Positions 14,617 to 24,515 of a stretch of DNA of 64,000 nt are shown one piece after another; position 1 is the first letter of the stretch; each line of letters opens with the position of its first letter. Below the pieces are notes generated by a model. That model saw nothing but the letters and a program-made list of their open reading frames with translations. It was not told the origin of the DNA and ran no database searches. The stretch comes from Tenacibaculum tangerinum. Lineage in GTDB: Bacteria; Bacteroidota; Bacteroidia; Flavobacteriales; Flavobacteriaceae. The position numbers and the translations under genes were made by a program. The stretch spans positions 1-64,000 of the forward strand of contig NZ_CP122539.1 of assembly GCF_029853675.1 (NCBI RefSeq), in the 5' to 3' direction.

Positions 14617-16969
14617 TGTTAATGTAGGACCCGATACAGATAATGATGGTATTTCAGATGATTGTGACCCAGACGATGATAACGATGGTAACCCAGACGG
14701 AACCGATTCAAACCCATTAGTACCAACAGTAGCGGATGATGTACTAGTAGTGGTAGAAGGTACTACAGGTACAGTGAATGTATTAGCTAATGATGATTTC
14801 ATACCAGGTCCAGATACGAGTTTAACGCAAGTAGGTGGAACAGCAGGTGGAACAGTAACGTTCGATCCATTAACAGGAGAGATGAGCTATGTTCCAGCAA
14901 CAGGCGAAGAAGGAACGACGGTAACGGTCACATATCAAGTATGTAATACAGCAGTGAGTCCACAAGTATGTGAAACTGCGACAGTAACCATTACAGTACA
15001 GATAGATACCGATGGCGATGGAACTCCTGATGATATTGATGTAGATAGCGACAACGATGGTATTTCAGATACTGTTGAAGGAACAGGAGATACTGATAAT
15101 GATGGTATTCCAGATTATCTAGATTTAGATAGTGATAACGATGGTATTTTAGACGTAGATGAAGGAGGAAACGGACATTTAGATACAAATGGAGATGGGG
15201 TAATTGATGCTAATGATGATGGATTTACAGATGCAGATAATAATGGACAAGATGATGATTCAGAAGCTATAGACGCAACAGATACAGATGGAGATAACGT
15301 ACCAGATTACCTAGATTTAGATAGTGATAACGACGGAATTAACGATGTTATCGAAGATGGGAATGCTGCTGCTGATACGAATGGCGATGGCATAATTGAT
15401 GCAAATGACACGAATGGAGGCGATTCAGATGGTGATGGAATTTCAGATAGTATAGATGCAGATGACAATGGTTTTGGAGAAGGAGCTTCAGGAGAAGACG
15501 ATAACACAGATACAGATGGAGACGGTGTGCCAGATTATCAAGATTTAGATAGCGATAATGATGGTGTAAATGATGTTATCGAAGGAGGAAATCCTGATGA
15601 AAATGGAGATGGTATAATAGACAATCCTTACGATGACGCTGATGGTGATGGTATTGCTGATAGTGTAGATGGATTAGATGGTCATGGAGATGCAAATGAT
15701 CCAGATTACGACACAGACCCTACAGATCCTAACAGTGGAGGAAATGGAATAGTGCGTGATAGTGAAATAGACACTGATGGCGATGGAATTCCTGATAGTG
15801 TTGATGGACTAGTTGGATTTGGTGATAATGATCTAGATACAGATGGTGATGGAATTTTAGATTATATCGATGCAGATAGTGACAACGATGGTATACCTGA
15901 TACTGTTGAAGGAACAGGAGATACTGATAATGATGGTATTCCAGATTATTTAGATTTAGATAGTGATAACGACGGTATTTTAGACGTAGATGAAGGAGGA
16001 AACGGACATTTAGATACAAATGGAGATGGGGTAATTGATATAAATGATGAAGGATTTACAGATGTAGATAACGACGGGCAAGATGATGATTCAGAAGCTA
16101 TAGATGCACCTGATACAGATGGAGATAACGTACCAGATTACCAAGATTTAGATAGTGATAACGACGGAATTAACGATGTTATAGAAGATGGGAATGCTGC
16201 TGCTGATACGAATGGCGATGGCGTAATTGATACAAATGACACGAATGGAGGCGATTCAGATGGCGATGGAATTTCAGATAGTGTAGATGCCGACGACAAT
16301 GGCTTTGGTGAAGGAGCTTCTGGAGAAGACGATAACACAGATACAGATGGCGACGGTATTCCAGATTATTTAGATTTGGATAGTGATAATGATGGTATAA
16401 ATGATGTTGTTGAAGGAGGAAATGCCGACGAAGATGAAGACGGCTTAGTAGACAATCCATACGACGATGCAGACGGTGATGGTATTGCCGATAGTGTAGA
16501 TGGATTAGATGGCCATGGAGATGCAAACGATCCAGATAAGGACTCAGATCCTACAGATCCTAACAGTGGAGGAAGTGGATTGGTAACTGATAGTGAAATA
16601 GACACTGATGGCGATGGAATTCCTGATAGTGTAGATGGATTAGATGGATTTGGTGATGGACCTCATGATGATACTTGTGTAAAGGTGAACAACCTAATAA
16701 GTCCAAACGGAGATTCTGCAAATGCGTACTTACATATAGATTGTATAGAGAATTTCCCTGATAACGCTATTGAAATATTTAATAGATGGGGGAACACAGT
16801 TTATAAAGCAAGAGGATATAATAATACCAATATTGTATTTAGAGGCATATCGCAAGGTAGAGCTAGTATAAATGTAGATGATAAGTTGCCAGTTGGAACA
16901 TACTTCTATATATTAGAACTCGGAAATGGAGGTAAGGTTAAAAAAGGTTGGATTTATATCAATAGGTAA
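2..16969 (+). CDS. Giant repetitive T9SS type B surface adhesin (SprB-like), 5'-truncated by window edge
   Basis: The frame is open from base 2, so the real start lies upstream; the TTG at 26 is only an internal Leu codon. Over 5600 residues are visible: about 58 copies of an 84-residue Ig-like module (motifs [15 protein letters not shown] and [10 protein letters not shown], two Cys per module, probably an intradomain disulfide), then a short Asp-rich linker, a cadherin-like domain (about 14723-15004, motif VNVLANDD), two 277-residue blocks of thrombospondin-3-type DxDxDG repeats likely to bind calcium, and a gliding-associated C-terminal domain (16676-16966; [28 protein letters not shown]). 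That last domain is the T9SS type B sorting signal, so the protein is exported and exposed on the surface. By position and build it matches SprB-like mobile adhesins. The next gene is PorP/SprF, its likely secretion partner. The N-terminus, signal peptide and total repeat number are not visible. Confidence 0.93.
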   Translation, partial: VNALPTAGLTSSDADNTICLGESVTFTASGGDEYEFYVGGMIAQVQSTTATYTTTGLADGQEVTVRVINTTTGCEATSAGITTTVNALPTAGLTSSDADNTICLGESVTFTASGGDEYEFYVGGMIAQAQSTTATYTTTGLADGQEVTVRVINTTTGCEATSAGITTTVNALPTAGLTSSDADNTICLGESVTFTASGGDEYEFYVGGMIAQVQSTTATYTTTGLADGQEVTVRVINTTTGCEATSAGITTTVNALPTAGLTSSDADNTICLGESVTFTASGGDEYEFYLGGMIAQVQSTTATYTTTGLADGQEVTVRVINTTTGCEATSAGITTTVNALPTAGLTSSDADNTICLGESVTFTASGGDEYEFYVGGMIAQVQSTTATYTTTGLADGQEVTVRVINTTTGCEATSAGITTTVNALPTAGLTSSDADNTICLGESVTFTASGGDEYEFYVGGMIAQVQSTTATYTTTGLADGQEVTVRVINTTTGCEATSAGITTTVNALPTAGLTSSDADNTICLGESVTFTASGGDEYEFYVGGMIAQVQSTTATYTTTGLADGQEVTVRVINTTTGCEATSAGITTTVNALPTAGLTSSDADNTICLGESVTFTASGGDEYEFYLGGMIAQVQSTTATYTTTGLADGQEVTVRVINTTTGCEATSAGITTTVNALPTAGLTSSDADNTICLGESVTFTASGGDEYEFYVGGMIAQVQSTTATYTTTGLADGQEVTVRVINTTTGCEATSAGITTTVNALPTAGLTSSDADNTICLGESVTFTASGGDEYEFYVGGMIAQVQSTTATYTTTGLADGQEVTVRVINTTTGCEATSAGITTTVNALPTAGLTSSDADNTICLGESVTFTASGGDEYEFYVGGMIAQAQSTTATYTTTGLADGQEVTVRVINTTTGCEATSAGITTTVNALPTAGLTSSDADNTICLGESVTFTASGGDEYEFYVGGMIAQAQSTTATYTTTGLADGQEVTVRVINTTTGCEATSAGITTTVNALPTAGLTSSDADNTICLGESVTFTASGGDEYEFYVGGMIAQAQSTTATYTTTGLADGQEVTVRVINTTTGCEATSAGITTTVNALPTAGLTSSDADNTICLGESVTFTASGGDEYEFYVGGMIAQAQSTTATYTTTGLADGQEVTVRVINTTTGCEATSAGITTTVNALPTAGLTSSDADNTICLGESVTFTASGGDEYEFYVGGMIAQAQSTTATYTTTGLADGQEVTVRVINTTTGCEATSAGITTTVNALPTAGLTSSDADNTICLGESVTFTASGGDEYEFYVGGMIAQAQSTTATYTTTGLADGQEVTVRVINTTTGCEATSAGITTTVNALPTAGLTSSDADNTICLGESVTFTASGGDEYEFYVGGMIAQAQSTTATYTTTGLADGQEVTVRVINTTTGCEATSAGITTTVNALPTAGLTSSDADNTICLGESVTFTASGGDEYEFYVGGMIAQAQSTTATYTTTGLADGQEVTVRVINTTTGCEATSAGITTTVNALPTAGLTSSDADNTICLGESVTFTASGGDEYEFYVGGMIAQAQSTTATYTTTGLADGQEVTVRVINTTTGCEATSAGITTTVNALPTAGLTSSDADNTICLGESVTFTASGGDEYEFYVGGMIAQAQSTTATYTTTGLADGQEVTVRVINTTTGCEATSAGITTTVNALPTAGLTSSDADNTICLGESVTFTASGGDEYEFYVGGMIAQAQSTTATYTTTGLADGQEVTVRVINTTTGCEATSAGITTTVNALPTAGLTSSDADNTICLGESVTFTASGGDEYEFYLGGMIAQVQSTTATYTTTGLADGQEVTVRVINTTTGCEATSAGITTTVNALPTAGLTSSDADNTICLGESVTFTASGGDEYEFYVGGMIAQAQSTTATYTTTGLADGQEVTVRVINTTTGCEATSAGITTTVNALPTAGLTSSDADNTICLGESVTFTASGGDEYEFYVGGMIAQAQSTTATYTTTGLADGQEVTVRVINTTTGCEATSAGITTTVNALPTAGLTSSDADNTICLGESVTFTASGGDEYEFYVGGMIAQAQSTTATYTTTGLADGQEVTVRVINTTTGCEATSAGITTTVNALPTAGLTSSDADNTICLGESVTFTASGGDEYEFYVGGMIAQVQSTTATYTTTGLADGQEVTVRVINTTTGCEATSAGITTTVNALPTAGLTSSDADNTICLGESVTFTASGGDEYEFYVGGMIAQAQSTTATYTTTGLADGQEVTVRVINTTTGCEATSAGITTTVNALPTAGLTSSDADNTICLGESVIFTASGGDEYEFYVGGMIAQVQSTTATYTTTGLADGQEVTVRVINTTTGCEATSAGITTTVNALPTAGLTSSDADNTICLGESVTFTASGGDEYEFYVGGMIAQAQSTTATYTTTGLADGQEVTVRVINTTTGCEATSAGITTTVNALPTAGLTSSDADNTICLGESVTFTASGGDEYEFYVGGMIAQVQSTTATYTTTGLADGQEVTVRVINTTTGCEATSAGITTTVNALPTAGLTSSDADNTICLGESVTFTASGGDEYEFYVGGMIAQAQSTTATYTTTGLADGQEVTVRVINTTTGCEATSAGITTTVNALPTAGLTSSDADNTICLGESVTFTASGGDEYEFYVGGMIAQAQSTTATYTTTGLADGQEVTVRVINTTTGCEATSAGITTTVNALPTAGLTSSDADNTICLGESVTFTASGGDEYEFYVGGMIAQAQSTTATYTTTGLADGQEVTVRVINTTTGCEATSAGITTTVNALPTAGLTSSDADNTICLGESVTFTASGGDEYEFYVGGMIAQAQSTTATYTTTGLADGQEVTVRVINTTTGCEATSAGITTTVNALPTAGLTSSDADNTICLGESVTFTASGGDEYEFYLGGMIAQVQSTTATYTTTGLADGQEVTVRVINTTTGCEATSAGITTTVNALPTAGLTSSDADNTICLGESVTFTASGGDEYEFYVGGMIAQAQSTTATYTTTGLADGQEVTVRVINTTTGCEATSAGITTTVNALPTAGLTSSDADNTICLGESVTFTASGGDEYEFYVGGMIAQVQSTTATYTTTGLADGQEVTVRVINTTTGCEATSAGITTTVNALPTAGLTSSDADNTICLGESVTFTASGGDEYEFYVGGMIAQAQSTTATYTTTGLADGQEVTVRVINTTTGCEATSAGITTTVNALPTAGLTSSDADNTICLGESVTFTASGGDEYEFYVGGMIAQVQSTTATYTTTGLADGQEVTVRVINTTTGCEATSAGITTTVNALPTAGLTSSDADNTICLGESVTFTASGGDEYEFYVGGMIAQVQSTTATYTTTGLADGQEVTVRVINTTTGCEATSAGITTTVNALPTAGLTSSDADNTICLGESVTFTASGGDEYEFYVGGMIAQVQSTTATYTTTGLADGQEVTVRVINTTTGCEATSAGITTTVNALPTAGLTSSDADNTICLGESVTFTASGGDEYEFYVGGMIAQAQSTTATYTTTGLADGQEVTVRVINTTTGCEATSAGITTTVNALPTAGLTSSDADNTICLGESVTFTASGGDEYEFYVGGMIAQAQSTTATYTTTGLADGQEVTVRVINTTTGCEATSAGITTTVNALPTAGLTSSDADNTICLGESVTFTASGGDEYEFYVGGMIAQAQSTTATYTTTGLADGQEVTVRVINTTTGCEATSAGITTTVNALPTAGLTSSDADNTICLGESVTFTASGGDEYEFYVGGMIAQVQSTTATYTTTGLADGQEVTVRVINTTTGCEATSAGITTTVNALPTAGLTSSDADNTICLGESVTFTASGGDEYEFYVGGMIAQVQSTTATYTTTGLADGQEVTVRVINTTTGCEATSAGITTTVNALPTAGLTSSDADNTICLGESVTFTASGGDEYEFYVGGMIAQAQSTTATYTTTGLADGQEVTVRVINTTTGCEATSAGITTTVNALPTAGLTSSDADNTICLGESVTFTASGGDEYEFYVGGMIAQVQSTTATYTTTGLADGQEVTVRVINTTTGCEATSAGITTTVNALPTAGLTSSDADNTICLGESVTFTASGGDEYEFYVGGMIAQVQSTTATYTTTGLADGQEVTVRVINTTTGCEATSAGITTTVNALPTAGLTSSDADNTICLGESVTFTASGGDEYEFYVGGMIAQVQSTTATYTTTGLADGQEVTVRVINTTTGCEATSAGITTTVNALPTAGLTSSDADNTICLGESVTFTASGGDEYEFYVGGMIAQVQSTTATYTTTGLADGQEVTVRVINTTTGCEATSAGITTTVNALPTAGLTSSDADNTICLGESVTFTASGGDEYEFYVGGMIAQVQSTTATYTTTGLADGQEVTVRVINTTTGCEATSAGITTTVNALPTAGLTSSDADNTICLGESVTFTASGGDEYEFYLGGMIAQVQSTTATYTTTGLADGQEVTVRVINTTTGCEATSAGITTTVNALPTAGLTSSDADNTICLGESVTFTASGGDEYEFYVGGMIAQAQSTTATYTTTGLADGQEVTVRVINTTTGCEATSAGITTTVNALPTAGLTSSDADNTICLGESVTFTASGGDEYEFYLGGMIAQVQSTTATYTTTGLADGQEVTVRVINTTTGCEATSAGITTTVNALPTAGLTSSDADNTICLGESVTFTASGGDEYEFYVDGMIAQVQSTTATYTTTGLADGQEVTVRVINTTTGCEATSAGITTTVNALPTAGLTSSDADNTICLGESVTFTASGGDEYEFYVGGMIAQVQSTTATYTTTGLADGQEVTVRVINTTTGCEATSAGITTTVNALPTAGLTSSDADNTICLGESVTFTASGGDEYEFYVGGMIAQVQSTTATYTTTGLADGQEVTVRVINTTTGCEATSTGIIMNVNVGPDTDNDGISDDCDPDDDNDGNPDGTDSNPLVPTVADDVLVVVEGTTGTVNVLANDDFIPGPDTSLTQVGGTAGGTVTFDPLTGEMSYVPATGEEGTTVTVTYQVCNTAVSPQVCETATVTITVQIDTDGDGTPDDIDVDSDNDGISDTVEGTGDTDNDGIPDYLDLDSDNDGILDVDEGGNGHLDTNGDGVIDANDDGFTDADNNGQDDDSEAIDATDTDGDNVPDYLDLDSDNDGINDVIEDGNAAADTNGDGIIDANDTNGGDSDGDGISDSIDADDNGFGEGASGEDDNTDTDGDGVPDYQDLDSDNDGVNDVIEGGNPDENGDGIIDNPYDDADGDGIADSVDGLDGHGDANDPDYDTDPTDPNSGGNGIVRDSEIDTDGDGIPDSVDGLVGFGDNDLDTDGDGILDYIDADSDNDGIPDTVEGTGDTDNDGIPDYLDLDSDNDGILDVDEGGNGHLDTNGDGVIDINDEGFTDVDNDGQDDDSEAIDAPDTDGDNVPDYQDLDSDNDGINDVIEDGNAAADTNGDGVIDTNDTNGGDSDGDGISDSVDADDNGFGEGASGEDDNTDTDGDGIPDYLDLDSDNDGINDVVEGGNADEDEDGLVDNPYDDADGDGIADSVDGLDGHGDANDPDKDSDPTDPNSGGSGLVTDSEIDTDGDGIPDSVDGLDGFGDGPHDDTCVKVNNLISPNGDSANAYLHIDCIENFPDNAIEIFNRWGNTVYKARGYNNTNIVFRGISQGRASINVDDKLPVGTYFYILELGNGGKVKKGWIYINR
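15005..16666 (+). repeat. Tandem duplication of an 831-bp thrombospondin-3 repeat block
   Basis: Two consecutive blocks, 15005-15835 and 15836-16666, encode 277-residue Asp-rich segments that align end to end. Both carry [44 protein letters not shown] and [12 protein letters not shown] in the same order. They have diverged much more from each other than the upstream 252-bp repeats have, so this duplication is older or less homogenised. Confidence 0.93.
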
Positions 16970-16992
16970 GTGTATTAAAATAAAAGAAACTG

Positions 16993-17934
16993 ATGAATAA
17001 AAATTTTTATCAAAAAAAATTATCTCTAAGTTTAATTATAGTATTTGTGATGAGTATTTGTTTAACTACAAATACTCAAGCACAGCAAGATCCTCAATAT
17101 ACACAGTATATGTACAATACTATGAATGTAAACCCTGCTTATGCAGGTTCTAGAGGACATACTGTTATTACAGCATTAGGTAGGATGCAATGGGTAGGAT
17201 TTGAAGGAGCACCTAATACACAGAACTTAACGTACGATACTCCATTAGGATATTCAGGGTTAGGATTAGGAATAAATTTGATGAATGATGAAATTGGTCC
17301 ATCTAGTGAAATATATTTAGATGCCAATGTCTCGTATACGATTCAAACAGGATATGAAGGAAATTTAGCTTTTGGACTTCGTTTAGGTGGAAGACTATTG
17401 AATATAGATTGGTCTAAAGGTACTAGCAAAGATGATGAAATAGGTTTTCAAGATAATATAAATAGATTCTTACCTACTGTAGGTGCTGGTATCTTCTATT
17501 ATCAACCCAAATGGTATGTTGGTCTGTCAGTGCCAAATATATTAAGAATGGAGCATTACGATGCAGAAACACCAGGAGAGGTAGCAGTAGAAAGAATGCA
17601 CTTTTTCCTTATATCAGGATATGTTTTTGATATAAATGAAGATCTAAAATTTAAACCTGCAGTACTTGTAAAGGGAGTGTCGGGAGCACCAGTATCGCTA
17701 GATGTGTCGGGAAACTTATTATTTAATGAAAAGTTTAGAGTAGGAGCATCTTGGAGGTGGGATGATTCAATAAGTGCTCTTTTAGGTTTTCAGGTAAACG
17801 ACTCTTTTCTTATAGGATATTCGTATGACCTAACTACATCAAATTACAACGTAACAAATTCAGGAACACATGAAATAATGTTACGTTATGATGTTCTTAA
17901 AGAAATAAAATATAGATCTCCAAGGTTCTTTTAA
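16993..17934 (+). CDS. PorP/SprF family type IX secretion outer-membrane protein
   Basis: A 313-residue protein with an N-terminal signal peptide (cleavage about residue 30, after TNTQAQ) followed by the family hallmark QDPQYTQYMYNTMNVNPAYAGSRG-type start (residues ~31-54), where the Asn-Pro-Ala-Tyr-Ala-Gly core is diagnostic. The rest alternates short beta strands, consistent with an outer-membrane barrel. Family members act with the T9SS, and SprF is needed for secretion of the SprB adhesin in Flavobacterium johnsoniae. The gene starts 23 bp after the giant adhesin and ends 12 bp before an OmpA-family gene, so the three are probably one operon and this protein is the likely dedicated exporter or anchor for the adhesin. 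Confidence 0.93.
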   Translation: MNKNFYQKKLSLSLIIVFVMSICLTTNTQAQQDPQYTQYMYNTMNVNPAYAGSRGHTVITALGRMQWVGFEGAPNTQNLTYDTPLGYSGLGLGINLMNDEIGPSSEIYLDANVSYTIQTGYEGNLAFGLRLGGRLLNIDWSKGTSKDDEIGFQDNINRFLPTVGAGIFYYQPKWYVGLSVPNILRMEHYDAETPGEVAVERMHFFLISGYVFDINEDLKFKPAVLVKGVSGAPVSLDVSGNLLFNEKFRVGASWRWDDSISALLGFQVNDSFLIGYSYDLTTSNYNVTNSGTHEIMLRYDVLKEIKYRSPRFF

Positions 17935-17946
17935 AAATTAAAAATT

Positions 17947-20103
17947 ATGAACTTAAAAAAACTACTAGTATCAGTATTAATGCTATTGACAATAGGCAAC
18001 AATTTTGGGCAAAGTAGAAAAGTAGCAGATCGCTATTTTGAAGAATTTTCGTATGTGCAATCGGCGAAAATTTATAAAGACTTAGTTCTATTGAAAGGAG
18101 ATAGTTCCAAACACGTACTTAGTAGACTTGCAGAATCGTATTACAAGAACACAAATACACAAGAAGCAGAGATATGGTATAAAAAGCTAATATCTAATTT
18201 TGAAAAAGAAGTTGGATATAAAGAGTTATTCAAATATGCACAAGTATTAAGGAGTAATGGGAAGTATAAAGAATCAGACGCTATACTATTAAATTTAGTA
18301 CAAACAGAGCAAGGTAACTTAAATGTCGAATCAATAAAAGGCGACTACTTGTCAAACTACTCCAGTCAAGAAAAAAGAATAGGAATAAGAAATTTAGCAA
18401 TTAATACTCCTTATTCAGACTTTGGAGGTTTCTTACTCAATGGTAAATCCTATTTTTCATCTTCAGCATCCAGTGGGGTAAAAAATCAAAAAATTTATAA
18501 GTGGAATAACCAACCCTTCTTAAATATATACAAAGCAGAAGAAAATATTCAAACTTTAGAAGACAGCGAAAAAGATACGATATTAGTTTTAAGTAACGTA
18601 GAAAAGTTAGGAGCTCCTATTGCGTCAGAGTTTCATGAATCAAATCCAGTTCTTACCAAAGATGGAAAAACAATGTATTTCACGCGTAATAACTCCGATG
18701 GTAAAAAGGTAAGAAGAAGTAATGATTACGTTTCTAAATTAAAATTGTATAAAGCTAGTTATATCAATGGTTACTGGGTAAATGTTAAAGAATTACCATT
18801 CAATAGCGATGAGTATTCGGTAGGGCACCCTGCGTTAAGTCCAGATGAAAAAACATTGTATTTCGTTTCTGATATGCCCGGAGGCTACGGAGGTTCTGAT
18901 ATTTATAAAGTCGCAATAAAGGAAAAAGATGTTTATGGAGAACCTGTAAATTTAGGAAACAAAATAAACACTTCAGAAAAAGAAGTATTTCCTTATGTAG
19001 GAAAAGATAACGTGCTGTATTTTTCTTCAAACGGACATTTAGGTTTAGGACTTCTTGATATTTTCCAATCAGTAATTAATGAAGATGGTACATTCTCGCT
19101 ACCAGAAAATTTAGGAGAACCTTTTAATAGTAAAAGAGACGATTTTTCATTTTTTGTAAGTGAAGATGGTAAGAGAGGTTTTTTCTCCTCAAACAGAGAA
19201 AAAGGAAAAGGAGATGATGATATTTATAGTTTCTTTATTTATACAGATTCCTCTGTTTGTAAGCAAATAGTTAAAGGAGTTATTACAGATAAAAATACAG
19301 GTAACCCAATTGATGCTACCGTTGTTCAATTAATAAATGAACAAAAAGAACTGGTCGCCGAAACGATTTCTGATGAATTAGGAAACTATGTTTTTAAAGA
19401 GGTGTCCTGTGACTCAAAATACAATGTTGTAGCTTCTAAATTAGATCATAGATCTTCGAAAAGTTTAATTTCATTAAACAATGTAAAAAATAAAGAAGTA
19501 GATGTAAACTTAGAATTAGTACCATTAATTGTAGGAAGTCAGATTATCATAAAACCTATTTATTTTGATTACGGTAAAGCCGATATTAGAGAAGATGCTG
19601 AGTATGAATTAGAAAATATAATAACAGTGATGAGCAATCATCCGGAATTAGTAATTAGAATAGAATCTCATACAGACAGCCGTGGTACTACAGAATTTAA
19701 CAGAACATTATCTGATAAAAGAGCAAAATCTACTAGAGATTATATTTTATCTCGAGGTATAGATGGTAACCGAATTGAAAGCGCAAAAGGATACGGGGAA
19801 AGCGTACCTTTGAATGATTGTATAGACGGTAAAGAATGTACAGAAGAAGAATATCAGTTGAATAGACGTTCTTATTTCTATATTGTAGAAGGAGGTGAGT
19901 TTATTAAAATAAGACAACAAAAAGAAAAGAAAAGAGTTAAAAGAAGAATAACAGAATCTAAGAAAAGCAATTTTTTAGAATTTTTGAGAAAAAATTTAAA
20001 TGCTCAAGAGAGAAGTTCGAGATCACAGAGAAATAAATGTTTTAAAAATGAACAAGACTGTGATAAAGATGTTAAGAAAGTAAAAATTAATTATATGGAT
20101 TAG
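17947..20103 (+). CDS. OmpA family protein with TPR, PD40 propeller and peptidoglycan-binding domain
   Basis: 718 residues. A signal peptide (about 1-21, ending NFGQ) is followed by a TPR-like helical region (~25-110), WD40-like/PD40 beta-propeller repeats (~215-425; LSPDEKTLYFVSD, VLYFSSNGHLG, GFFSSNREKG), a carboxypeptidase-regulatory-like beta domain (~435-525) and an OmpA C-terminal domain (from ~535; IYFDYGKADI, IESHTDSRGTTEFN, DKRAKSTRDYI) that should bind peptidoglycan. A basic, Cys-containing tail follows. This domain order is typical of OmpA-like proteins encoded after PorP/SprF genes in Bacteroidota, some of which are T9SS structural parts. Here it probably tethers the adhesin/PorP complex to the cell wall. 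It is the last gene of the three-gene unit. Confidence 0.9.
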   Translation: MNLKKLLVSVLMLLTIGNNFGQSRKVADRYFEEFSYVQSAKIYKDLVLLKGDSSKHVLSRLAESYYKNTNTQEAEIWYKKLISNFEKEVGYKELFKYAQVLRSNGKYKESDAILLNLVQTEQGNLNVESIKGDYLSNYSSQEKRIGIRNLAINTPYSDFGGFLLNGKSYFSSSASSGVKNQKIYKWNNQPFLNIYKAEENIQTLEDSEKDTILVLSNVEKLGAPIASEFHESNPVLTKDGKTMYFTRNNSDGKKVRRSNDYVSKLKLYKASYINGYWVNVKELPFNSDEYSVGHPALSPDEKTLYFVSDMPGGYGGSDIYKVAIKEKDVYGEPVNLGNKINTSEKEVFPYVGKDNVLYFSSNGHLGLGLLDIFQSVINEDGTFSLPENLGEPFNSKRDDFSFFVSEDGKRGFFSSNREKGKGDDDIYSFFIYTDSSVCKQIVKGVITDKNTGNPIDATVVQLINEQKELVAETISDELGNYVFKEVSCDSKYNVVASKLDHRSSKSLISLNNVKNKEVDVNLELVPLIVGSQIIIKPIYFDYGKADIREDAEYELENIITVMSNHPELVIRIESHTDSRGTTEFNRTLSDKRAKSTRDYILSRGIDGNRIESAKGYGESVPLNDCIDGKECTEEEYQLNRRSYFYIVEGGEFIKIRQQKEKKRVKRRITESKKSNFLEFLRKNLNAQERSSRSQRNKCFKNEQDCDKDVKKVKINYMD

Positions 20104-20132
20104 GGTCGTTAACATGACCATAGTTTTAAACA

Positions 20133-20172
20133 AAAAGAGACTGTCTTAAAAGTAAAACAGTCTCTTTTTTTA
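20133..20172 (+). terminator. Rho-independent terminator after the adhesin-PorP-OmpA unit
   Basis: Inverted repeat agagactg (20136-20143) / cagtctct (20158-20165) with a 14-nt loop, followed by a run of T. It lies 30 bp after the OmpA gene stop and closes the + strand unit before convergent - strand genes. Confidence 0.88.
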
Positions 20173-20364
20173 TTGCGATAAGTATAAAAACTAAAACATA
20201 CCTAGATTCGAAATAAACCATAAATCGTATTACCTAAAAATAAATAGAGGTATCCTTAATCACCTTAAAATACAGTCTTCGCTACGGTTTCTTTTTGTTC
20301 TGAAATAGAAATAAAAAAACTCTTATTGCGGTTACTTTAAATAGCAAATGATACAACTAAACTT

Positions 20365-20706
20365 TTATCCAACCCTAGTTCCATTCTTCACAGTACGTTC
20401 CGCAGTTAATAAGATAACCTCTTTATCATCACCCAAACCACCCAATACAAGGCATTCGCTCATCATAGTGGCAATTTGTTTTTTTGGGAAGTTTACCACG
20501 GCGACAACTTGTTTCCCTATCAACTCTTCAGGTTGGTAGATTTTGGTAATTTGTGCCGAGGTTTTTTTAATTCCGTAGTCGCCAAAATCCACCTGTAGTT
20601 TATAAGCAGGATTCTTTACTTCTTTAAACACTTCCGCAGAAATAATTGTACCAATACGCATCTCTATTTTGGTAAAATCATTCCAAGTAATAGTGTTATT
20701 GTTCAT
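20365..20706 (-). CDS. CsaA-like tRNA-binding domain (OB-fold) protein
   Basis: 113 residues from the ATG at 20706. An upstream in-frame ATG at 20757 would add residues lying inside the preceding gene, so the internal start, which fits the ~110-residue family length, is preferred. The protein is a lone tRNA-binding-type OB fold: FTKIEMRIGTI near the N-terminus, VDFGDYGIKKTSAQIT, then GKQVVAVVNFPKKQI and SECLVLGG. This is the pattern of CsaA, described as an export-related chaperone and tRNA-binding protein. The start overlaps the 3' end of meaB by 11 bp, suggesting translational coupling. Confidence 0.85.
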   Translation of the reverse strand: MNNNTITWNDFTKIEMRIGTIISAEVFKEVKNPAYKLQVDFGDYGIKKTSAQITKIYQPEELIGKQVVAVVNFPKKQIATMMSECLVLGGLGDDKEVILLTAERTVKNGTRVG

Positions 20707-21778
20707 TGTGTTTATATAATAATCGTTTAGCCGCTGTAAAGGGCGTAGTTTTTCCACTTTCTAGTTTGGTAACTTCCTGCTGTAACAAATCCTTAATTTT
20801 AGGATTGTTGTAAAAATTACGCTTTAATTGCTGATTGATAGTTTCTAACAACCAATAGGTATTCTGTTCGTTTCTTTTCTGTTGAAAATAACCTGATTTT
20901 TTGGTGAGCATCATGTACTCATCAATCATGGCATAAATCGCATCAATTCCTTGATGGTGCAGTGCACTTGCCAGCAACACTTTGGGTTGCCAACCACTCT
21001 CTTTAGGTGGATACAAATGCAAAGCCCTATTAAACTCCACTTTTGCTAGTTTGGCATTTTTTTCATTACCGCTATCTGCCTTGTTAATTACAATAGCATC
21101 AGCCATTTCAATAATACCGCGTTTAATACCTTGCAATTCGTCACCAGCACCTGCCAACTTCAACAATAAAAAGAAATCGGTCATGGAGTGAACCGCAGTT
21201 TCCGACTGCCCGACACCTACGGTTTCAATAATAATGGTATCAAAACCCGCCGCTTCACATAAAATAATAGTCTCTCGTGTTTTTTGAGCAACACCCCCTA
21301 GCGAAGTGCCCGAAGGAGAGGGGCGTATAAACGCATTTTTGTCGGTAACCAAGGCCTCCATACGAGTTTTGTCACCTAAAATACTTCCTTTGTTTACAGA
21401 ACTACTCGGGTCTATAGCCAACACAGCAACTTTGTTACCCAACGATGTTAAATGCTTTCCCAAAGACTCAATAAACGTACTTTTTCCAACGCCAGGAACC
21501 CCTGTAATACCTATTCTGATAGATTTATTAGCATGCGGTAAGCAAGCCTCTAAAATTTCATTTGCCTGTTCTTGATGTTTTGGGTGGGTACTCTCTACCA
21601 AGGTAATCGCTCTGCTTAAAAAAGGAATATTCCCTGCTACTATTTGCATTACAAATTCTTCGGTAGACGTGTTTTTTCTTCTGTTGCGTTTTATGTTTTC
21701 TGCGGATGATTTACTGGTGGTTTCAGGTTGTAAAACTCCGTCTTTTTCAGAAAGTGCAGATGTATTTTTGTCGGTCAT
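20696..21778 (-). CDS. meaB: Methylmalonyl-CoA mutase-associated GTPase MeaB (ArgK family)
   Basis: 360 residues, full length for the SIMIBI-class G3E GTPases that protect and load cobalamin-dependent methylmalonyl-CoA mutase. Visible motifs are the P-loop GVPGVGKS (93-100), the AIDPSSS segment, KTRMEAL, the switch/Walker B ETVGVGQSE, and the guanine-specificity motif NKAD. The first ~40 residues are polar and low complexity, an N-terminal extension compared with typical MeaB. The mutase subunits are not in this window. It forms a two-gene unit with the overlapping csaA-like gene. Confidence 0.93.
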   Translation of the reverse strand: MTDKNTSALSEKDGVLQPETTSKSSAENIKRNRRKNTSTEEFVMQIVAGNIPFLSRAITLVESTHPKHQEQANEILEACLPHANKSIRIGITGVPGVGKSTFIESLGKHLTSLGNKVAVLAIDPSSSVNKGSILGDKTRMEALVTDKNAFIRPSPSGTSLGGVAQKTRETIILCEAAGFDTIIIETVGVGQSETAVHSMTDFFLLLKLAGAGDELQGIKRGIIEMADAIVINKADSGNEKNAKLAKVEFNRALHLYPPKESGWQPKVLLASALHHQGIDAIYAMIDEYMMLTKKSGYFQQKRNEQNTYWLLETINQQLKRNFYNNPKIKDLLQQEVTKLESGKTTPFTAAKRLLYKHNEQ

Positions 21779-21878
21779 TATATAACTAAAACAGAATAAT
21801 ACGGTAAATTTAGAAATAAAAATGCAGCAAAATGCAACAGAGTAGAAAAAGAGTCGTCTTTAGGATAAGAAATCGATA

Positions 21879-22430
21879 ATGAAAGCAACCAAACAGCTAC
21901 ATCAATCCGTAATAGATGCTTGTAAAAAGAATGATGCAAAAGCACAAATGCAGTTGTATGACTTGTATTGTGATGCGATGTATACAATAGCATTGCGGTA
22001 TGTAAAAGATTCCTTTACTGCGGAAGATGTAATGCAGGAAGCATTTATAAAAGCATTTAAAAATATCGACTCGTATAAAGAAGAAGTGACGTTTGGTGCT
22101 TGGTTAAAACGGATTGTAATCAACCAAAGTATTGATTACTTAAAGAAGAAAAAATTAGAACTGGTTGCGATTAACGAAGAAACGACCATCTTGGTAGATG
22201 ATGATGATAACTGGAGTGTAGCATCGACCCTATCGTATCAAGATATTGTAAACTGCATTCAGCAGTTAAAAGAAAAGTACAGAATCGTGTTAACATTATT
22301 TCTATTAGAAGGATATGACCACGGAGAAATTTCACAAATATTAGGAATCTCAGAGGTAAGTTCGAGAACCCATTTATTACGTGGAAAAAAGCAAGTGCAA
22401 GAACAATTAAAAGCAGTACATGATGTCTAA
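21879..22430 (+). CDS. RNA polymerase sigma factor, ECF (sigma-70 family)
   Basis: 183 residues. Region 2 is seen at ~26-65 (LYDLYCDAMYTIALRYV, AEDVMQEAFIKAF) with the following FGAWLKRIVINQSIDYLKK segment, and region 4 at ~135-180 (YRIVLTLFLLEGYDHGEI, then the helix-turn-helix QILGISEVSSRTHLLRGKK). No sigma regions 1 or 3 are present, so it is an extracytoplasmic-function type. The next gene, a single-pass membrane protein, overlaps its end by 11 bp and is probably its anti-sigma partner. Target promoters are unknown. Confidence 0.93.
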   Translation: MKATKQLHQSVIDACKKNDAKAQMQLYDLYCDAMYTIALRYVKDSFTAEDVMQEAFIKAFKNIDSYKEEVTFGAWLKRIVINQSIDYLKKKKLELVAINEETTILVDDDDNWSVASTLSYQDIVNCIQQLKEKYRIVLTLFLLEGYDHGEISQILGISEVSSRTHLLRGKKQVQEQLKAVHDV

Positions 22431-22989
22431 AGATTTAAGAGAAATACTAAAAAATAAGGTTGAAAACACAACGGAGTTATCAACAAATCATAGACAGCGT
22501 TTTCAACAAAAGTTGCAAAAGGAATTGCATGCAACACCACAAACAAAAAAATCATATCAGTGGGTGTACATAGCTGCATCGATTATATTGTTGGTGAGTT
22601 TGGGAATAAAATTTTATCCCACCCATACTGCAGATTCAGTAACAAAAGAGGAACCCAAAGAAACTCAAAATCAGATTCGTTTAGGAACCATTTCTCCCGA
22701 GCTAAAAACGGTAGAAGATTATTATGTAAATACCATTAACTACGAGTTAAGCCAGTTAGAATTAACTGAAGATAATAAAGAACTTTTTGACGGTTATTTA
22801 TCTAAAATAGGAGAACTAACCAAAGAATACAAGTCGTTAACCCAAGAGCTCAATAAGAAAGGAGTTAACGACGATACTATCAATGCATTGATTGGAAACC
22901 TGCAACTCCGTTTACAGCTGTTAAAACGTATGCAAAAACAATTACAAGAATTTAAAAATCCAACTCAAAATGACATTCAAACCATTTAA
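22420..22989 (+). CDS. Putative anti-sigma factor, single-pass membrane protein
   Basis: 189 residues. A ~45-residue cytoplasmic N-terminus is followed by one transmembrane helix (~47-65; WVYIAASIILLVSLGIKF) and a helical periplasmic part with a coiled-coil-like segment (~130-180; LSKIGELTKEYKSLTQEL, LQLRLQLLKRMQKQL). No zinc-binding anti-sigma (ZAS) Cys/His signature is seen. The anti-sigma role is inferred from the topology and the 11-bp overlap with the ECF sigma gene. Two adjacent ATGs (22420, 22423) are possible starts. It overlaps the next gene by 20 bp. Confidence 0.65.
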   Translation: MMSKDLREILKNKVENTTELSTNHRQRFQQKLQKELHATPQTKKSYQWVYIAASIILLVSLGIKFYPTHTADSVTKEEPKETQNQIRLGTISPELKTVEDYYVNTINYELSQLELTEDNKELFDGYLSKIGELTKEYKSLTQELNKKGVNDDTINALIGNLQLRLQLLKRMQKQLQEFKNPTQNDIQTI

Positions 22990-24445
22990 CATCAGTGTTT
23001 TTTTACTGTTAGTAACAGGTGTTGTATCTGCACAGCAATACAACAAAAAGTTTAGTGAAAATTTTAAAACTAATAAGGACGTAACCGTGAGTATCAATGC
23101 CTCTAATGCAACCATTGATGTAATTACATGGAACAAAAATGAAGTTGCTGTAGAAGCAGTTATCGAAGTAGAAGGACTCGATAAAAAAGAGGCGCAAAAG
23201 TATTTAGATAAATGGAAATTTGAAGCTTTAGGCAACAAAACTAAAGTACAAATTAAAGCCAATAGGAACAGTTTTTATTCATCAGGAAATGATAATATTG
23301 TCTTTTTTAACTCCTCAGAAAACAATTACCCAAGAGTATTTCAATTCGATAGTGATGATAAAGAGATTGTCGTAGTTCCTGAAATTGCAGAAGTACCAGA
23401 AGTTGAAATTCCAGAAATTAACTTTGAAGAAATTGAAATTCCAGAAATTAATTTTGAAGAAATTGTTACGGGTTTAGAAGATATAGAATTTGACTTTGAT
23501 AAATATGCTAAAGATGGTAATGATTACTTTTTTCAATGGAAAGATGGTGTAAATGATATTACCATTAAGTCAAAAAAAGAATGGGAAAAATTTAAGAAAA
23601 CAGACAAGTACCAAGAACTTAAAAAACACCAAGAAGAGCGAAAAAAAGAAATAGAAGAAGAACTAGAAATAGTAAAAAAACAACGAATCAATCAAAAAGA
23701 ACTGCAAAGGCAACTAGCGAAAGCAAGAGCAGAGATTAGAAAAATAAATAGAACAGAATTGCGAAAAGAACTTGCAAATGCGAGAAAAGAAATGCACAAG
23801 GCGAGAAAAGAAATGCACAAAATCCGTAAGAATTATTTTTTCAAAACAGAAAGCAATGATTTTATGATAGATGGTAAAAAAGTAAAAATCACCAAGAAAA
23901 TTACTATAAAAGTTCCAAAATCAGCAACATTTGATCTGAATACTCGTCACTGTAAGGTAACACTACCTAAAACAAAAGCCTCAGGAAAGGTGAGTTACGG
24001 TACTTTTAAAGCCAACGAACTTGACGGTGGAAAATTAACCATTTCTTACTCGCCAGTAAATATCAATTCATTAAATGCCTGTACTTTGTTCTTAAATAAT
24101 GTAACCGATGCTCAATTAGCATCGGTTACCAATACCATTTTACACTTTAATTCATCTGGAGTTTTGCTAAGTAATGTATACAACGATGTAGAAGTGAAAA
24201 ATGAATTTGGAAACTTAACCATAGCAAAAGTGCACCCTAATCATGCCAATTTAAAATTGTTTTTAAATTATGCTGAAGCAGGAGTAAACCTGTCAGAAAT
24301 ACAAAAAGCATTCACCATAGAAAGTGATAAGATGCAAAAGTTAAAAGAGGGTAGCTCAGCATATAACGGAAATTTTATACTTATGTCAAAAGACAAAAAA
24401 ATAAGAATAGAGGGTAAATACAGTCAGTTAACGCTTAAGAATTAA
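22970..24445 (+). CDS. Secreted DUF4097-like (putative adhesin) protein with coiled coil
   Basis: 491 residues with a signal peptide (~1-21, ending VVSAQ). The N-terminal beta-rich part (VTVSINASNATIDVITWNKNEV) and the C-terminal beta-helix-like part (~330-490) look like DUF4097/bactofilin-type beta repeats. Between them lie an acidic stretch with an internal PEINFEEI duplication (~145-165) and a long charged coiled coil (~205-285). It is the third gene of an overlapping sigma/anti-sigma/secreted-protein operon, so it is probably an envelope protein linked to that signalling unit. Exact function unknown. Confidence 0.6.
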   Translation: MTFKPFNISVFLLLVTGVVSAQQYNKKFSENFKTNKDVTVSINASNATIDVITWNKNEVAVEAVIEVEGLDKKEAQKYLDKWKFEALGNKTKVQIKANRNSFYSSGNDNIVFFNSSENNYPRVFQFDSDDKEIVVVPEIAEVPEVEIPEINFEEIEIPEINFEEIVTGLEDIEFDFDKYAKDGNDYFFQWKDGVNDITIKSKKEWEKFKKTDKYQELKKHQEERKKEIEEELEIVKKQRINQKELQRQLAKARAEIRKINRTELRKELANARKEMHKARKEMHKIRKNYFFKTESNDFMIDGKKVKITKKITIKVPKSATFDLNTRHCKVTLPKTKASGKVSYGTFKANELDGGKLTISYSPVNINSLNACTLFLNNVTDAQLASVTNTILHFNSSGVLLSNVYNDVEVKNEFGNLTIAKVHPNHANLKLFLNYAEAGVNLSEIQKAFTIESDKMQKLKEGSSAYNGNFILMSKDKKIRIEGKYSQLTLKN

Positions 24446-24515
24446 GCGATAAAACTACTTTTTCTTTTTATAAAATTGCTAACAAATTCCATTTCTATAT
24501 TCTTTTTAAAGTGCC

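Noticed and set aside
14518..16605. Several minus-strand ORFs of 65-115 aa opposite the Asp-rich repeats
   Set aside because: They are Leu/His/Tyr- or Ser/Pro-rich reverse images of the DxDxDG codons, with no motif of their own.
20707..20757. Longer N-terminus for the CsaA-like protein
   Set aside because: The extra 17 residues lie within meaB in another frame and exceed the usual family length.
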